A stretch of 64,000 nucleotides of DNA from Paenibacillus qinlingensis (GTDB taxonomy: Bacteria; Bacillota; Bacilli; Paenibacillales; NBRC-103111). Below, piece by piece: positions 26,849-35,525 of this stretch (positions are counted from its first letter, which is position 1; the number at the start of each line of letters is the position of its first letter). The position numbers and the translations under genes were made by a program. The stretch spans positions 1-64,000 of the forward strand of contig NZ_JABMKY010000034.1 of NCBI RefSeq assembly GCF_013204845.1, in the 5' to 3' direction. The notes under the pieces were generated by a model, which was not told the origin of the DNA, searched no databases, and worked only from the letters and a program-made list of their open reading frames with translations.

Positions 26849-27373
26849 TCAATGCAAGGCTAAAAATTCACTAGGATGCTCTCGTATGTACGCCGCAATG
26901 CTTCGAAGTGTGAGATCTGAAGCTTCTAGCAAATCCGTGTACAGCGGGCTTATCTCCGACAACAGCTCAGGATCATGGTCGAGATCACTTGCAGAAATAT
27001 CAAAATTCGTGATATTCCTCGGGTGATTTCGTTGCCGGAGCAGCGACTCCATGCGCTCGACAAGAGGCAACGTGATACTGTCATTGAAAAAGCGCAGCGC
27101 GCTTTGAATCCCCGTCCATTTTGCCGGCTGAGCTAGGAAATAGGCGCTCCACCAATAGAAATCAACCTGCGATTTGATGGCATGGGTATGATAGACCCAG
27201 AAGGCGAATAGGGCTTGTTGGCCAGAAGTAAGTTCTTGAAATGCCCCAGCGCTGAAATCCTCACCTCGCGTCTGAATCTCTTTGTAGGCGTGAATGATAG
27301 GCTGGAAGCAGGTTTCAATCAGCACTTGATCCCCTGCAAGCTGGAAAGTTTCTTGCTTCATTTGTCCGAACAT
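26849..27373 (-). CDS. Conserved hypothetical protein, predominantly helical
   Basis: 174 residues; no family recognised. It is soluble and mainly helical, with aromatic-rich central segments (ALFAFWVYHTHAIKSQVDFYWWSAYFLAQPAKW) and no signal peptide or TM helix. The start at 27373 is preceded by GGAGGAGGAG; the frame is open 24 codons upstream in a Gly/Arg-rich stretch that is translation of that ribosome site. Followed closely by a convergent VOC gene and lies 85 bp downstream of the DUF2306 gene on the same strand. Confidence 0.6.
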   Translation of the reverse strand: MFGQMKQETFQLAGDQVLIETCFQPIIHAYKEIQTRGEDFSAGAFQELTSGQQALFAFWVYHTHAIKSQVDFYWWSAYFLAQPAKWTGIQSALRFFNDSITLPLVERMESLLRQRNHPRNITNFDISASDLDHDPELLSEISPLYTDLLEASDLTLRSIAAYIREHPSEFLALH

Positions 27374-27458
27374 AACGATCGCTCCTCCTCCTCCATTCCG
27401 TTTATACCGAAGAAACCTCTTCATCATGGAAGAGGCACTCAGCATATTAATAATAATT

Positions 27459-28115
27459 TTACACGTTCAAAGGACGCGCCACTCTACGTAGTCCAGCGCG
27501 AATGATCATCTCCGCTAAGAGCAAATTCGGCAACCAACAGATCCAAGCTATAACGCCGAACGTATCATTCGTATCCGTGAGACCCCAGAACACAGCTGCG
27601 AGTGGCGTCATAACACGGAGAGAGATTGCAGCGCAGGACAACGCGTAGTTTCGCAACATCCATTGACCATGTGCGCGTGGGTTGCGATCGGCAATAATGC
27701 TCTTTAGGCTTTGGTAAAGCGTGTACAACCACATGAGAGATAGGGCTCCGAAGCCTAGCTGGGCACTCAAGCCGCCACTCGTGTAATAAGCCATATACAG
27801 ACCTGTTACACCTGCTACGGTAATCATTGTTGCATAGGCATAGCCAATCGCGCGATGGACATTCGGTGTTCGGAGTCGAATCCTCTTAATGAATTGCAGC
27901 CATCCAATACCGAGAGCAACGCCACCAGAAACTGCGTGGAACCATAGCACGGTATACCAGAGATCAGGCATAGTACCTTTCTCGGTCACGAAACCTTGAT
28001 CTTTGATATCGTCTGGGTTGCCATACAGTAGCAAGGCATATGCTGCGATCCCAACGGCTAGAAAAGCTAAAATACCAAACACCCAATTCCGTTTTCTTCT
28101 TCGGTTTCTCTTCAC
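27459..28115 (-). CDS. DUF2306-like multi-spanning membrane protein
   Basis: 218 residues. Six hydrophobic segments: one at the N-terminus after a strongly basic tip (KRNRRRKRN), then paired helices to the C-terminus. The pattern LWYTVLWFHAVSGGVALGIGWLQFIKRIRLRTPNVHRAIGYAY and RNPRAHGQWMLRNYALSCAAISLRV is that of DUF2306 proteins, whose conserved His residues in helices suggest heme or quinone binding; the function is unproven. GTG start at 28115 chosen because GAGGG lies 8 nt upstream; an ATG 7 codons earlier has no site. Confidence 0.72.
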   Translation of the reverse strand: MKRNRRRKRNWVFGILAFLAVGIAAYALLLYGNPDDIKDQGFVTEKGTMPDLWYTVLWFHAVSGGVALGIGWLQFIKRIRLRTPNVHRAIGYAYATMITVAGVTGLYMAYYTSGGLSAQLGFGALSLMWLYTLYQSLKSIIADRNPRAHGQWMLRNYALSCAAISLRVMTPLAAVFWGLTDTNDTFGVIAWICWLPNLLLAEMIIRAGLRRVARPLNV

Positions 28116-28241
28116 TTTGCATCCCTCACAGCGCATCGAATTCTTGTTAATTCGATCTTACCACTTAGGAAGTTATTTCCAGAAGCGACCAAGGTCGGAG
28201 CGGGTGCTCCTCCTTTAGTCGGGGTTTAGATCAGGGGATAT

Positions 28242-29000
28242 CTAGGCTAAATCCAACTCCAAGACCACCGGACAATGATCGCTCCCTAGAATATCACAAG
28301 CAATAGAGGCCTCGGTGATCTTCGGTGCTAATCGCGCTGATGCAAGGAAATAGTCAATCCGCCAGCCCACATTTCGAGCACGAACACCAGGCATATTGGA
28401 CCACCATGAGTACACATCTGTTCTCTCTGGATACAGGTGCCGGAACGTATCGAGAAAGCCTGCTGCCAATAAATCCGTCATTTTGCCACGCTCTTCGAGG
28501 GTGAACCCGGAGTTATTATGATTGCCTTTGGCATTTTTCAAGTCGATCTCGTGATGGGCGACATTTAAATCACCGCAAACCAGCACTGGTTTAACCGCGT
28601 CCAAACCGACTAAATAATTACGGAATCGATCCTCCCACTCTAACCGATAGGGCAATCTGGATAAATCACGCTTCGCATTGGGCGTATACACAGTCACGAG
28701 GTAAAAATTCTCGAACTCTAAGGTCAGGATGCGACCTTCAGGCTCGGAATCTTCTTCGATACCGTATCGGACAGAAAGCGGCTCTACTTTGGAGAAAACA
28801 GCCGTACCGGAATACCCTTTTTTCTCCGCATAGTTCCAATATTGTTTATATCCGTCTCCCAGATCGAGGTCGATTTGCCCTTCCTGCAGCTTTGTTTCCT
28901 GCAAGCAGAAGAGATCCGCATCCACCTCTTTAAAATAATCCGTAAACCCTTTATTCACGCAGGCTCTCAAGCCATTCACATTCCAAGATACCAGTTTCAT
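28242..29000 (-). CDS. exoA: Exodeoxyribonuclease III / AP endonuclease
   Basis: 252 residues, standard length for bacterial ExoIII. Metal and catalytic motifs are present in order: KLVSWNVNGLRA (Asn7), FCLQETKLQ (the Glu metal ligand), VTVYTPNAKRDLSRLPYR (catalytic Tyr), VCGDLNVAHHEIDL (Asp and Asn) and the C-terminal GSDHCPVVLEL (Asp-His). The enzyme repairs abasic sites and 3' blocked ends in the cytoplasm. Start at 29000 follows AAGGAGAACCGAAA; a longer in-frame start (29039) lacks a site. Monocistronic. Confidence 0.93.
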   Translation of the reverse strand: MKLVSWNVNGLRACVNKGFTDYFKEVDADLFCLQETKLQEGQIDLDLGDGYKQYWNYAEKKGYSGTAVFSKVEPLSVRYGIEEDSEPEGRILTLEFENFYLVTVYTPNAKRDLSRLPYRLEWEDRFRNYLVGLDAVKPVLVCGDLNVAHHEIDLKNAKGNHNNSGFTLEERGKMTDLLAAGFLDTFRHLYPERTDVYSWWSNMPGVRARNVGWRIDYFLASARLAPKITEASIACDILGSDHCPVVLELDLA

Positions 29001-29130
29001 TTTCGGTTCTCCTTGCACTCTATTTATGATAGTTATCATCTAAAAATCAGTGTACCATATGTTCGCATCATAGTTCTCTTCTAATCCATACTGACTTGCA
29101 TTGAATTTCGCTTAATCTGTTTCAGAGTCG

Positions 29131-29322
29131 AACTAGATGGATTTTATGATGTTATTTTCGCCGTATTTTCCAAGTTCATCGCAATAAATGGATTTTGTAC
29201 AGTTAATTTTGACCGAGGAGGCTGTAAAGGCAAGTTCGGCTATTATTAACTGTAGATTTTCCATGTAAATCCAATTCCCCCGAGAAATCACGGGAATTAG
29301 CTGTAGTTTATACAGGTAAAGC
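29131..29322. repeat. Four-palindrome intergenic element, copy 3
   Basis: Units at about 29131-29158, 29186-29211, 29244-29270 and 29296-29322 (start spacing about 55, 58 and 52 bp): TAGATGGATTTT, AAATGGATTTTGTACAGTTAAT, ATTAACTGTA then TCCATGTAAAT, and ATTAGCTGTA then ACAGGTAAAG. An extra partial half-site AGGCTGTAAAGG is at 29219. It fills most of the 29001-29535 gap; the remainder near 29430-29500 should hold the cysK promoter (TATACT near 29472). Confidence 0.6.
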
Positions 29323-29535
29323 TTCGCATTATCATGACCAATACGGGTGACATCATCACCTTTCAGCCACACGGGGAGGCGCAACGGCCCGTTGCCTAAA
29401 TCCCCGAATATAAGAAAATACCATACTTCTTCATCAGGATTATTGATTTAAGTTCCCTCGAAACAGGTGCTATACTCTATATAACCAACTAAACGTATAG
29501 GTTTAATATTACACGCGTGAAAGTGAGGGTCCTCC

Positions 29536-30474
29536 ATGACCAAAATATATAATAATTTAACCGAACTCATCGGAAATACCCCATTACTTGAGCTCTGGAA
29601 TTTCAATAAAAGGCAAGGGCTTGAAGCTCGCATTGTCGCGAAACTGGAGTATTTCAACCCGGCGGGCAGCGTAAAGGATCGCATTGGCTATGCCATGCTG
29701 AAGGATGCAGAACGCAAGGGGAAAATCAATCAGGATACCGTCATTATCGAGCCGACGAGTGGGAATACGGGCATCGGTTTGGCTTTTGCAGCAGCAGCTT
29801 TGGGCTATCGGTTAATCATTATTTTACCGGATTCGTTCAGTGAGGAGCGCCGCAAAATTGTGAGAGCCCTAGGCGCAGAACTTGTCCTTACACCAGCTGC
29901 GGAAGGCATGCAGGGTGCCATTCGCAAAGCCAAGGAATTAGCTGCTGGGCTGCCCAATTCCTATATTCCGCAGCAGTTCAACAATCCAGCCAACCCTGAG
30001 GTTCATCGCAGGACCACGGCAGAAGAAATTTGGCGGGATACCGGCGGTAAGGTTGATATTTTTGTAGCAGGCGTAGGTTCGGGAGGCACCATTACAGGTG
30101 TAGGAGAGATTCTGAAACAACGACATTCCGATGTTCAAATTGTGGCCGTTGAACCTGCGGGTTCCCCTGTGCTCTCCGGAGGCACACGTGGTGTGCACCA
30201 GATCCAAGGGATCGGCGCAGGTTTTGTGCCGGATAACTTCAACCGGGCCATTGTGGATGAAATTCTCACGGTTAGTAATGAAGAGGCGATGGAGACGGCG
30301 CGCCAATTGGCCAAAAGCGAGGGGCTTCTCGTTGGTATTTCGTCTGGAGCCGCAGCCTTTGCAGCTGTTCAACTGGCGAAGCGACCTGAGAATAAAGGAA
30401 AGACAATCGTCGTTATCCTGCCGGACACGGGGGAGCGATATTTGTCATCGGCGCTTTTCGCGGAGCTCGAATAA
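29536..30474 (+). CDS. cysK: Cysteine synthase A (O-acetylserine sulfhydrylase)
   Basis: 312 residues, usual length. PLP-binding Lys47 lies in NPAGSVKDRIG; the substrate loop TSGNTGIGLAFAAA and the glycine-rich phosphate loop GVGSGGTITGVGE follow, and the C-terminal VVILPDTGERYLSSALF is typical. It makes L-cysteine from O-acetylserine and sulfide. ATG follows AAGTGAGGG-type spacing. No S-box or CymR site was recognised upstream; monocistronic with its own terminator. A cysM-like variant cannot be fully excluded. Confidence 0.92.
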   Translation: MTKIYNNLTELIGNTPLLELWNFNKRQGLEARIVAKLEYFNPAGSVKDRIGYAMLKDAERKGKINQDTVIIEPTSGNTGIGLAFAAAALGYRLIIILPDSFSEERRKIVRALGAELVLTPAAEGMQGAIRKAKELAAGLPNSYIPQQFNNPANPEVHRRTTAEEIWRDTGGKVDIFVAGVGSGGTITGVGEILKQRHSDVQIVAVEPAGSPVLSGGTRGVHQIQGIGAGFVPDNFNRAIVDEILTVSNEEAMETARQLAKSEGLLVGISSGAAAFAAVQLAKRPENKGKTIVVILPDTGERYLSSALFAELE

Positions 30475-30497
30475 AGGAGAATAAGGTTGGATAATAG

Positions 30498-30537
30498 ACC
30501 GTGAAAGGTAGCGAAATCGCACCTTTCACGGTTTTTT
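30498..30537 (+). terminator. Terminator of cysK
   Basis: Perfect 12-bp stem ACCGTGAAAGGT / ACCTTTCACGGT with TTTTTT tail, 24 bp after the cysK stop. Confidence 0.9.
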
Positions 30538-30592
30538 GCATGCTGAAATCTAGCGAATTTCATCCCGTGCAATACGACAATAAAATTCTTAT

Positions 30593-30640
30593 TGAAAACA
30601 ATTATCATTATCACTATAATAATAATGAAAATCATTATCA
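30593..30640 (+). promoter_or_regulatory. Two Fur boxes upstream of the heme/iron uptake operon
   Basis: TGAAAACAATTATCA (30593-30607) and TGAAAATCATTATCA (30626-30640) match the Bacillus Fur consensus TGATAATNATTATCA at 12/14 and 13/14 positions. They lie 27-74 bp before the start of the binding-protein gene, overlapping its expected promoter. Iron-responsive repression is the natural reading. Confidence 0.85.
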
Positions 30641-30666
30641 ATTAAAATAGGGGGATTCAACATATT

Positions 30667-31683
30667 ATGAAACAGGGATCTGTAAAAATAGGTATGGCCG
30701 TACTCTTACTCTCGTTGACTGTCGCTTGTGGTCAAGGGACTTCCACGGAAACAGCTGTATCACCAGCAGCAAGTGCCGCAGCCAAAGCTGCCGCAACGCC
30801 AGCTCCAACAGCAGCCCCAACAGCAGCCCCAACGGCAGCGCCGAAGGTTGCGATTGATGAAGCGAAAGCGGCTGAGCTTCTTGCTCAGTTCAAAACACCA
30901 AACCCTGCGAAAGTCGTTACTGTCTCTGTAGGGATCTCCGAAATTCTTAATGAGCTTGGCGTTATGCCAGTTGGCGTACCTACTACGACGAGTAAGATGC
31001 CAGCAGCTTATGCGAACGTGACGAAAATCGGCAGCTCCCATGCACCTGATTTAGAGCAAATTGCTAAGCTAACGCCTGATGTGATTGTTTCACCTGCGTC
31101 CATTAAAGATAGTCTAGAGAAGAAATTCCAGCCAGCTAAGCTCCCGTCTGCTTACATTCCGGTAGATTCCTTAGAGGAGTTGAAACTTTCTACAGTTGTC
31201 TTAGGTAGATTGTTCAAGCAAGAAGCGAAAGCGACAGCATTGCTTGAGAAAACAACAACCGAAGAAACAGCAGCACGTGAGCTTGGTAAAGGTAAAGCAG
31301 CACCGAAGGTCCTTATTCTTTTCGGATCTGCTGAGTCCCTGATGTTCATGAACGAGAACACTTTCACAGGCAGCTTGGTGAAACAATTGGGAGCTTCCAA
31401 CGTGGTATCCGATGTTCTTAAGTTGAAAGAAGCGTATGTGCCTCTGAACATGGAAAGCATTGTTGCTGCGAATCCGGATGTGATTTTGCTCGTAGCTCAT
31501 GGTGATCCAGCTGCTGTATCGAAGAAATTAGAAGAAGACTTGAAGAAGAACGGCTCTTGGGAGAAGTTGAATGCGTTCAAGAACGGTAAATTCAAACCAC
31601 TGGATTATAATCTTTTCGGAATTGCATCCATCGTTAATGCACCTGCTGCTTTCAAAGATCTGGCGCAAGTTTTGTATAAATAA
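30667..31683 (+). CDS. Heme/iron ABC transporter substrate-binding lipoprotein
   Basis: 338 residues. Lipobox LTVAC (Cys21), then an Ala/Pro/Thr-rich spacer (about 25-62), then a class III (FecB/FhuD/HmuT-like) binding domain: VVTVSVGISEILNELGVMPVGVPTT, IGSSHAPDLEQIAKLTPDVIVSP in lobe 1, VLILFGSAESLMFMNENTFTGSLVKQLGASNVVSD and MESIVAANPDVILLVAHGD in lobe 2. It delivers a ferric chelate or heme to the FecCD permease encoded next. The HugZ-like gene at the end of the operon favours heme. GGGGG precedes the ATG. Confidence 0.88.
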   Translation: MKQGSVKIGMAVLLLSLTVACGQGTSTETAVSPAASAAAKAAATPAPTAAPTAAPTAAPKVAIDEAKAAELLAQFKTPNPAKVVTVSVGISEILNELGVMPVGVPTTTSKMPAAYANVTKIGSSHAPDLEQIAKLTPDVIVSPASIKDSLEKKFQPAKLPSAYIPVDSLEELKLSTVVLGRLFKQEAKATALLEKTTTEETAARELGKGKAAPKVLILFGSAESLMFMNENTFTGSLVKQLGASNVVSDVLKLKEAYVPLNMESIVAANPDVILLVAHGDPAAVSKKLEEDLKKNGSWEKLNAFKNGKFKPLDYNLFGIASIVNAPAAFKDLAQVLYK

Positions 31684-31701
31684 GCACGGGGGAATGCATT
31701 C

Positions 31702-32703
31702 GTGGTCGAGAAGCAGAAAAGAAAAGTCACGTATATAGGGATCGCATGTGTTCTGCTTCTTCTGGGCACATTGCTTTCCATCGGCCTGGGTAGTGTCCGT
31801 ATCTCACCAATGGATACACTCCTCACCGTATTTGGTAAGGGGAGTGAGTCCAATGTAACCATTCTGTGGGATATTCGTATCCCCAGAGTTTTTCTAGCTC
31901 TAGTAATCGGGGCTAATCTAGCAGCTTCCGGTGCATTACTTCAAGCTGTCCTGCTCAATCCGCTTGCAGATCCTGGATTGACTGGCGTTTCGAGTGGCGC
32001 AGCGGTTGCTGTATTGCTCATTTTATTGGCCTTTCCTACCTTATACTCTTTAGTCCCATTAGCTGCCATTATTGGAGGCTCCGTAGCCGCCATCATGGTC
32101 TATGTATGGGCATGGAGTAAAAGGACCGGCTTCGCACCAATCCGGGTTATTCTTTCCGGCGTTGCCGTGAATGCCGTCTTCGGCGGAGTGATAGGACTAC
32201 TCTCTATTCTATATAGCGACAAGCTGCCAACAGCGCTTCAATGGCTGAACGGAAGCCTATCTGGAAAGGGGATGGATGGTGTTACGACAATTCTCCCTTA
32301 CTCCCTCGTGGGATGGATAGCTGCGCTTCTGTGTATTCGCCAAGCGAATATCTTGCGTTTAGGCGAACAGGCAGCGCATAACTTAGGTCAGAACCTGACA
32401 CGTATCCGTTTCACACTTTCTTTCGTTGCTGTTTACTTGGCTGCCATTTCGGTATCGACAGTTGGGCTTGTCGGGTTCGTAGGACTCGTCGTCCCGCATA
32501 TCGCACGCATGCTCATTGGTTCCGATTATCGCGTTATGCTGCCGCTGAGTGTTGTGCTCGGAGCGCTCGTTCTGCTGATTGCAGATACGCTCGGACGTAC
32601 TGTATTTGCTCCCTTAGAAATCCCCTCTGGCATTGTTATGGCGATGGTTGGAGGTCCTTATTTCCTGTATCTGATGCGAAAGGGGGAATCAGCCCGTGCT
32701 TGA
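31702..32703 (+). CDS. FecCD/BtuC-type iron-heme ABC permease
   Basis: 333 residues with about ten TM helices. The family motif for coupling with the ATPase is present (GLVGFVGLVVPHIARMLIGSDYR near residue 255), as are ASGALLQAVLLNPLADPGLTGVSSGAAVA near the N-terminal third. GTG start 18 bp after the binding-protein stop, preceded by GGGGGA; the 3' end overlaps the ATPase gene by 8 bp. It forms the channel dimer of the importer. Confidence 0.9.
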   Translation: MVEKQKRKVTYIGIACVLLLLGTLLSIGLGSVRISPMDTLLTVFGKGSESNVTILWDIRIPRVFLALVIGANLAASGALLQAVLLNPLADPGLTGVSSGAAVAVLLILLAFPTLYSLVPLAAIIGGSVAAIMVYVWAWSKRTGFAPIRVILSGVAVNAVFGGVIGLLSILYSDKLPTALQWLNGSLSGKGMDGVTTILPYSLVGWIAALLCIRQANILRLGEQAAHNLGQNLTRIRFTLSFVAVYLAAISVSTVGLVGFVGLVVPHIARMLIGSDYRVMLPLSVVLGALVLLIADTLGRTVFAPLEIPSGIVMAMVGGPYFLYLMRKGESARA

Positions 32704-33484
32704 TGTACAGTCCTTAACGATTCGATACGGGGAGAAAACAATCGTCAATGATTTCTCGCTAGATGTGAAAGAAGGAGAAATTGTTTCGATTATCGGACCC
32801 AATGGTTCTGGGAAATCGACGATTCTCAAAGGCGTATCCAGACTCATTCCATGTGAGAGCGGACGTGTGTGCATTGCACAGCAAGAGCTGCAATCGCTCA
32901 GTACGAAGCAGGTATCGCGCATCATGTGTATGTTGTGTCAATCTAACACAAGTCCAGCGGACATGACGATTGAAGAGCTTGTTGGCTATGGCCGGATGCC
33001 GCATAAGAAATGGTTTGAACGTTTTAATGGCGAAGATTATGACATTATCAACTGGGCAATGGAACAGACAGGGTTGCTCACTTATAAGGACCGTCTGGTG
33101 AACTCCTTATCTGGCGGCGAAGCACAACGTGCTTGGATCGCTATGGCACTGGCGCAGCGTCCCAAGGTATTACTATTGGATGAGCCAACAACTTATCTAG
33201 ACATCGCGCATCAATTGGATGTGCTAGAGCTTGTTCGTAAGTTAAATCGCGAGCTTAACCTTACCGTAGTTATGGTTCTGCATGATTTGAATCATGCGAG
33301 TGCGTATAGCGACAACATTTGTGTGCTGAAGAATGGGCAACGCTATCAATATGGCACACCGCAAGATGTGCTAACGAGCGATCTGCTCCGACATGTCTAC
33401 GAGGTAGAAACTGACATTCAATATGGCGAGCAGGGTGCGGGTCCCCGCATACATATTCTAAAGAAAAGTAGGAGTGTGTCCTAA
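32696..33484 (+). CDS. Iron/heme ABC importer ATP-binding protein (FecE/HmuV-like)
   Basis: 262 residues. Walker A GPNGSGKST, signature LSGGEAQRAWIAMALAQ, Walker B VLLLDEPTTYLDIAHQLDVLELV and switch His in VLHDLNHASAYSD are the pattern of FhuC/FecE/BtuD ATPases. The stop overlaps the start of the HugZ-like gene (ATG within TAATG). Powers the FecCD permease. Confidence 0.9.
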   Translation: MLDVQSLTIRYGEKTIVNDFSLDVKEGEIVSIIGPNGSGKSTILKGVSRLIPCESGRVCIAQQELQSLSTKQVSRIMCMLCQSNTSPADMTIEELVGYGRMPHKKWFERFNGEDYDIINWAMEQTGLLTYKDRLVNSLSGGEAQRAWIAMALAQRPKVLLLDEPTTYLDIAHQLDVLELVRKLNRELNLTVVMVLHDLNHASAYSDNICVLKNGQRYQYGTPQDVLTSDLLRHVYEVETDIQYGEQGAGPRIHILKKSRSVS

Positions 33485-33993
33485 TGAAGCAACCGGATCT
33501 AGAAAGCAGCAAACAGCAGTATTTGAAGTTCTCCGAAGGCTTGAAAACGTTAATGCTAAGCACGGTAGATGATAAAGGTAAGCCCTTCACATCCTATGCC
33601 CCTTTTGTAAAGAAGGAGGGAAAGCTGTATATTTTTATTAGTCGAATTGCGAATCACTTCCGTTATATGGAGAACAATCCTTCGGTTGATGTGATGTTAA
33701 TTGAAGATGAAGCTTCCACAGAGAATCTATTTGCAAGACAACGTGCTCGTTTCGTATGTACAGCGACTAATATTGGGAATGAAGATAAAGAAGATATTTT
33801 CGAACTGTTCGGTGAGCGCTTTGGTAAGCAAATGATTAATGTATTGAAAACGCTGGACTTCTCCTTATTCGAGCTTTCGACGACGGAAGGCCGCTATGTA
33901 GCTGGCTTTGGTCAAGCTTATGATATTGATTTGGCAGCGACGAAGTTTGAACATGTTGCTAGAGACGGTCATCAACCAGCGAAAACGTCCTGA
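33484..33993 (+). CDS. HugZ-family split-barrel protein (probable heme-degrading enzyme)
   Basis: 169 residues of the FMN/heme split-barrel (PNPOx-like) fold: TLMLSTVDDKGKPFTSYAPFVKKEGKLYIFISRIANHFRYMENNPSVDVMLIEDEA, then FARQRARFVCTATNI, and the C-terminal EGRYVAGFGQAYDIDL, the last typical of HugZ/HutZ heme oxygenases. Being last in a Fur-controlled heme-type importer operon supports heme breakdown and iron release in the cytoplasm. A heme-storage or general PPOX role is the alternative. Overlaps the ATPase gene by one base. Confidence 0.8.
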   Translation: MKQPDLESSKQQYLKFSEGLKTLMLSTVDDKGKPFTSYAPFVKKEGKLYIFISRIANHFRYMENNPSVDVMLIEDEASTENLFARQRARFVCTATNIGNEDKEDIFELFGERFGKQMINVLKTLDFSLFELSTTEGRYVAGFGQAYDIDLAATKFEHVARDGHQPAKTS

Positions 33994-34025
33994 TAAGATC
34001 CTAAATCTCAAAGGAGTGTCTACAT

Positions 34026-34517
34026 ATGAGTTTTGAAACCGTATTGCCAATTTGGAACGCGATCCAAGGTCGTTTTCATAAAACAGTCCAAAAGCTCCCT
34101 GAAGCTGATTTGACCCTTGAATTGGGTTCAGCTTCAATCGGTTATATGCTTCGTCATAATGCCGAGGTTGAATATATGTTTGCGAACTGGTTTTTCGGTG
34201 TGAAAATTCCAGAAGGCATTAAGCTGTTTACTGCTGGAGGTCCCAATGGCCCGAAGGTAAAGCCTGCGTTCACTAACTTGCAAGAATTGGTTGATGATTT
34301 GACAGCCTCAAACGATTATCTAATTGAAGCGATGCGTAACCTGCCTGAAGAAGCTTGGACCGTGCCGGTTGAGTCACCAATGGGCCCATCGACGCCGCTG
34401 GAGGCAGTTGGCAGATTGATGTACCACACAGGCATTCACTCAGGTCAAATTTCGTTGATTCAGAAGCATTTCGCTGTTAAAGAGAATGCGGCAAAAGCCC
34501 CCGCGCAGCATGAATAG
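34026..34517 (+). CDS. DinB-family protein
   Basis: 163 residues, four-helix DinB/YfiT-like bundle. Metal-binding histidines are recognisable as the first-helix Met/His region (RHNAEVEYMFANWFFG) and YHTGIHSGQISLIQKHF near the C-terminus (two His of the triad). Family members include thiol-dependent S-transferases and many of unknown role. AAAGGAG precedes the ATG. It follows the heme operon by 32 bp and could be co-transcribed, though no functional link is evident. Confidence 0.82.
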   Translation: MSFETVLPIWNAIQGRFHKTVQKLPEADLTLELGSASIGYMLRHNAEVEYMFANWFFGVKIPEGIKLFTAGGPNGPKVKPAFTNLQELVDDLTASNDYLIEAMRNLPEEAWTVPVESPMGPSTPLEAVGRLMYHTGIHSGQISLIQKHFAVKENAAKAPAQHE

Positions 34518-34531
34518 ACTTATATGGTGAA

Positions 34532-34566
34532 AAAAGAGACTATGGGGACCCTCCCATAGTCTCTTT
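34532..34566. terminator. Bidirectional terminator between dinB-like and lipase genes
   Basis: AAAGAGACTATGGG / CCCATAGTCTCTTT stem with a 7-nt loop and A/T runs on both sides; it ends at the stop codon of the convergent lipase gene and serves both strands. Confidence 0.85.
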
Positions 34567-35348
34567 CAATTCGGGCAGAAGCCCGGCGTCTTGGCGCAGA
34601 GGAGTTTTGCATATTTCGGATCGAGCTTAGCCAGCTCCGTGAAATAGCTGCTAACGGCATGATTACCAGCAAATGATCCGGTTGGAAAGTCTAGCTCAAC
34701 GGCTTTTTTTACATGAATATAGTGATAGAGGTCACCTGTACGAGGCGATTTGTACACGAGAGGCGGCAGCGAAGGAACCATATCGCTGCGATTATATACG
34801 CGATAATGAGGACCTGTTTTGCGATTAAATTGACCCGCGAATGTTGTGTTGCCAACCCGGGGCGAACCGAACGTATAAACGGAGGGATCCTTGAACTTCG
34901 TGTTCGTTGCCAAATCTGCCGCACATAAAGTGGCGAGCGAACCGCCTAGACTATGGCCTGTGAGGTAGAGCTGTTTGTGAGGAGATAGTTTACGCATGGC
35001 GGTTATAAGTTGTTTGCGGGCGGATTCGTAAATGTCTAGAAACCCTTGATGTACGAGACCGCCCTCTTTGGCATAGGGGAAATCAGTCTGTCTGGCAATG
35101 GCATCCGAGATCCAGTCCGATGTAGTGGACGTGCCGCGAAATACAATGACAATTTGACTATCAGATTCTGCAATAAAGCCGAATAACTCACGTCCACCGA
35201 AGGCAGAATTCGCCGTAAACGGAGTCACAATTTGATAGGCAGCCGGTAAAATAACGCTTTCCGTTCCTTGTTCTAGTTGCGTATAGCTTTGACCGCACAT
35301 CGCTGCGAGGCGAAGGGAAGTTCGCGTATCCATAGAGTTGTTGAACAT
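34566..35348 (-). CDS. Class 3 (fungal-type) lipase family protein
   Basis: 260 residues. The nucleophile elbow GHSLGG (LTGHSLGGSLATLCAADLA), the preceding oxyanion segment VIVFRGTSTTSDWISD, a YTFGSPRVGN strand and an HYIHVKK His-containing C-terminal segment give the Ser-Asp-His arrangement of alpha/beta-hydrolase class 3 lipases. No signal peptide is seen, unusual for a lipase, so it may be cytoplasmic. Start at 35348 is preceded 9 nt upstream by GGAGG; an ATG 14 codons earlier lacks a site. Confidence 0.83.
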   Translation of the reverse strand: MFNNSMDTRTSLRLAAMCGQSYTQLEQGTESVILPAAYQIVTPFTANSAFGGRELFGFIAESDSQIVIVFRGTSTTSDWISDAIARQTDFPYAKEGGLVHQGFLDIYESARKQLITAMRKLSPHKQLYLTGHSLGGSLATLCAADLATNTKFKDPSVYTFGSPRVGNTTFAGQFNRKTGPHYRVYNRSDMVPSLPPLVYKSPRTGDLYHYIHVKKAVELDFPTGSFAGNHAVSSYFTELAKLDPKYAKLLCAKTPGFCPN

Positions 35349-35525
35349 GATGACATGCCTCCACAGCCAGGATAAGATATATGTATTCATATGAAAATAT
35401 TGGATACATGTCCTCCGGCAATTGCCTATTTGTGGAGAATTTCAGGTATAATAGGCATGTTGCAACCAGTACCATAAGTGCGAAGCTATGTTGGTTGTCA
35501 ACGATATGAAAGGTGGAATAGATAC

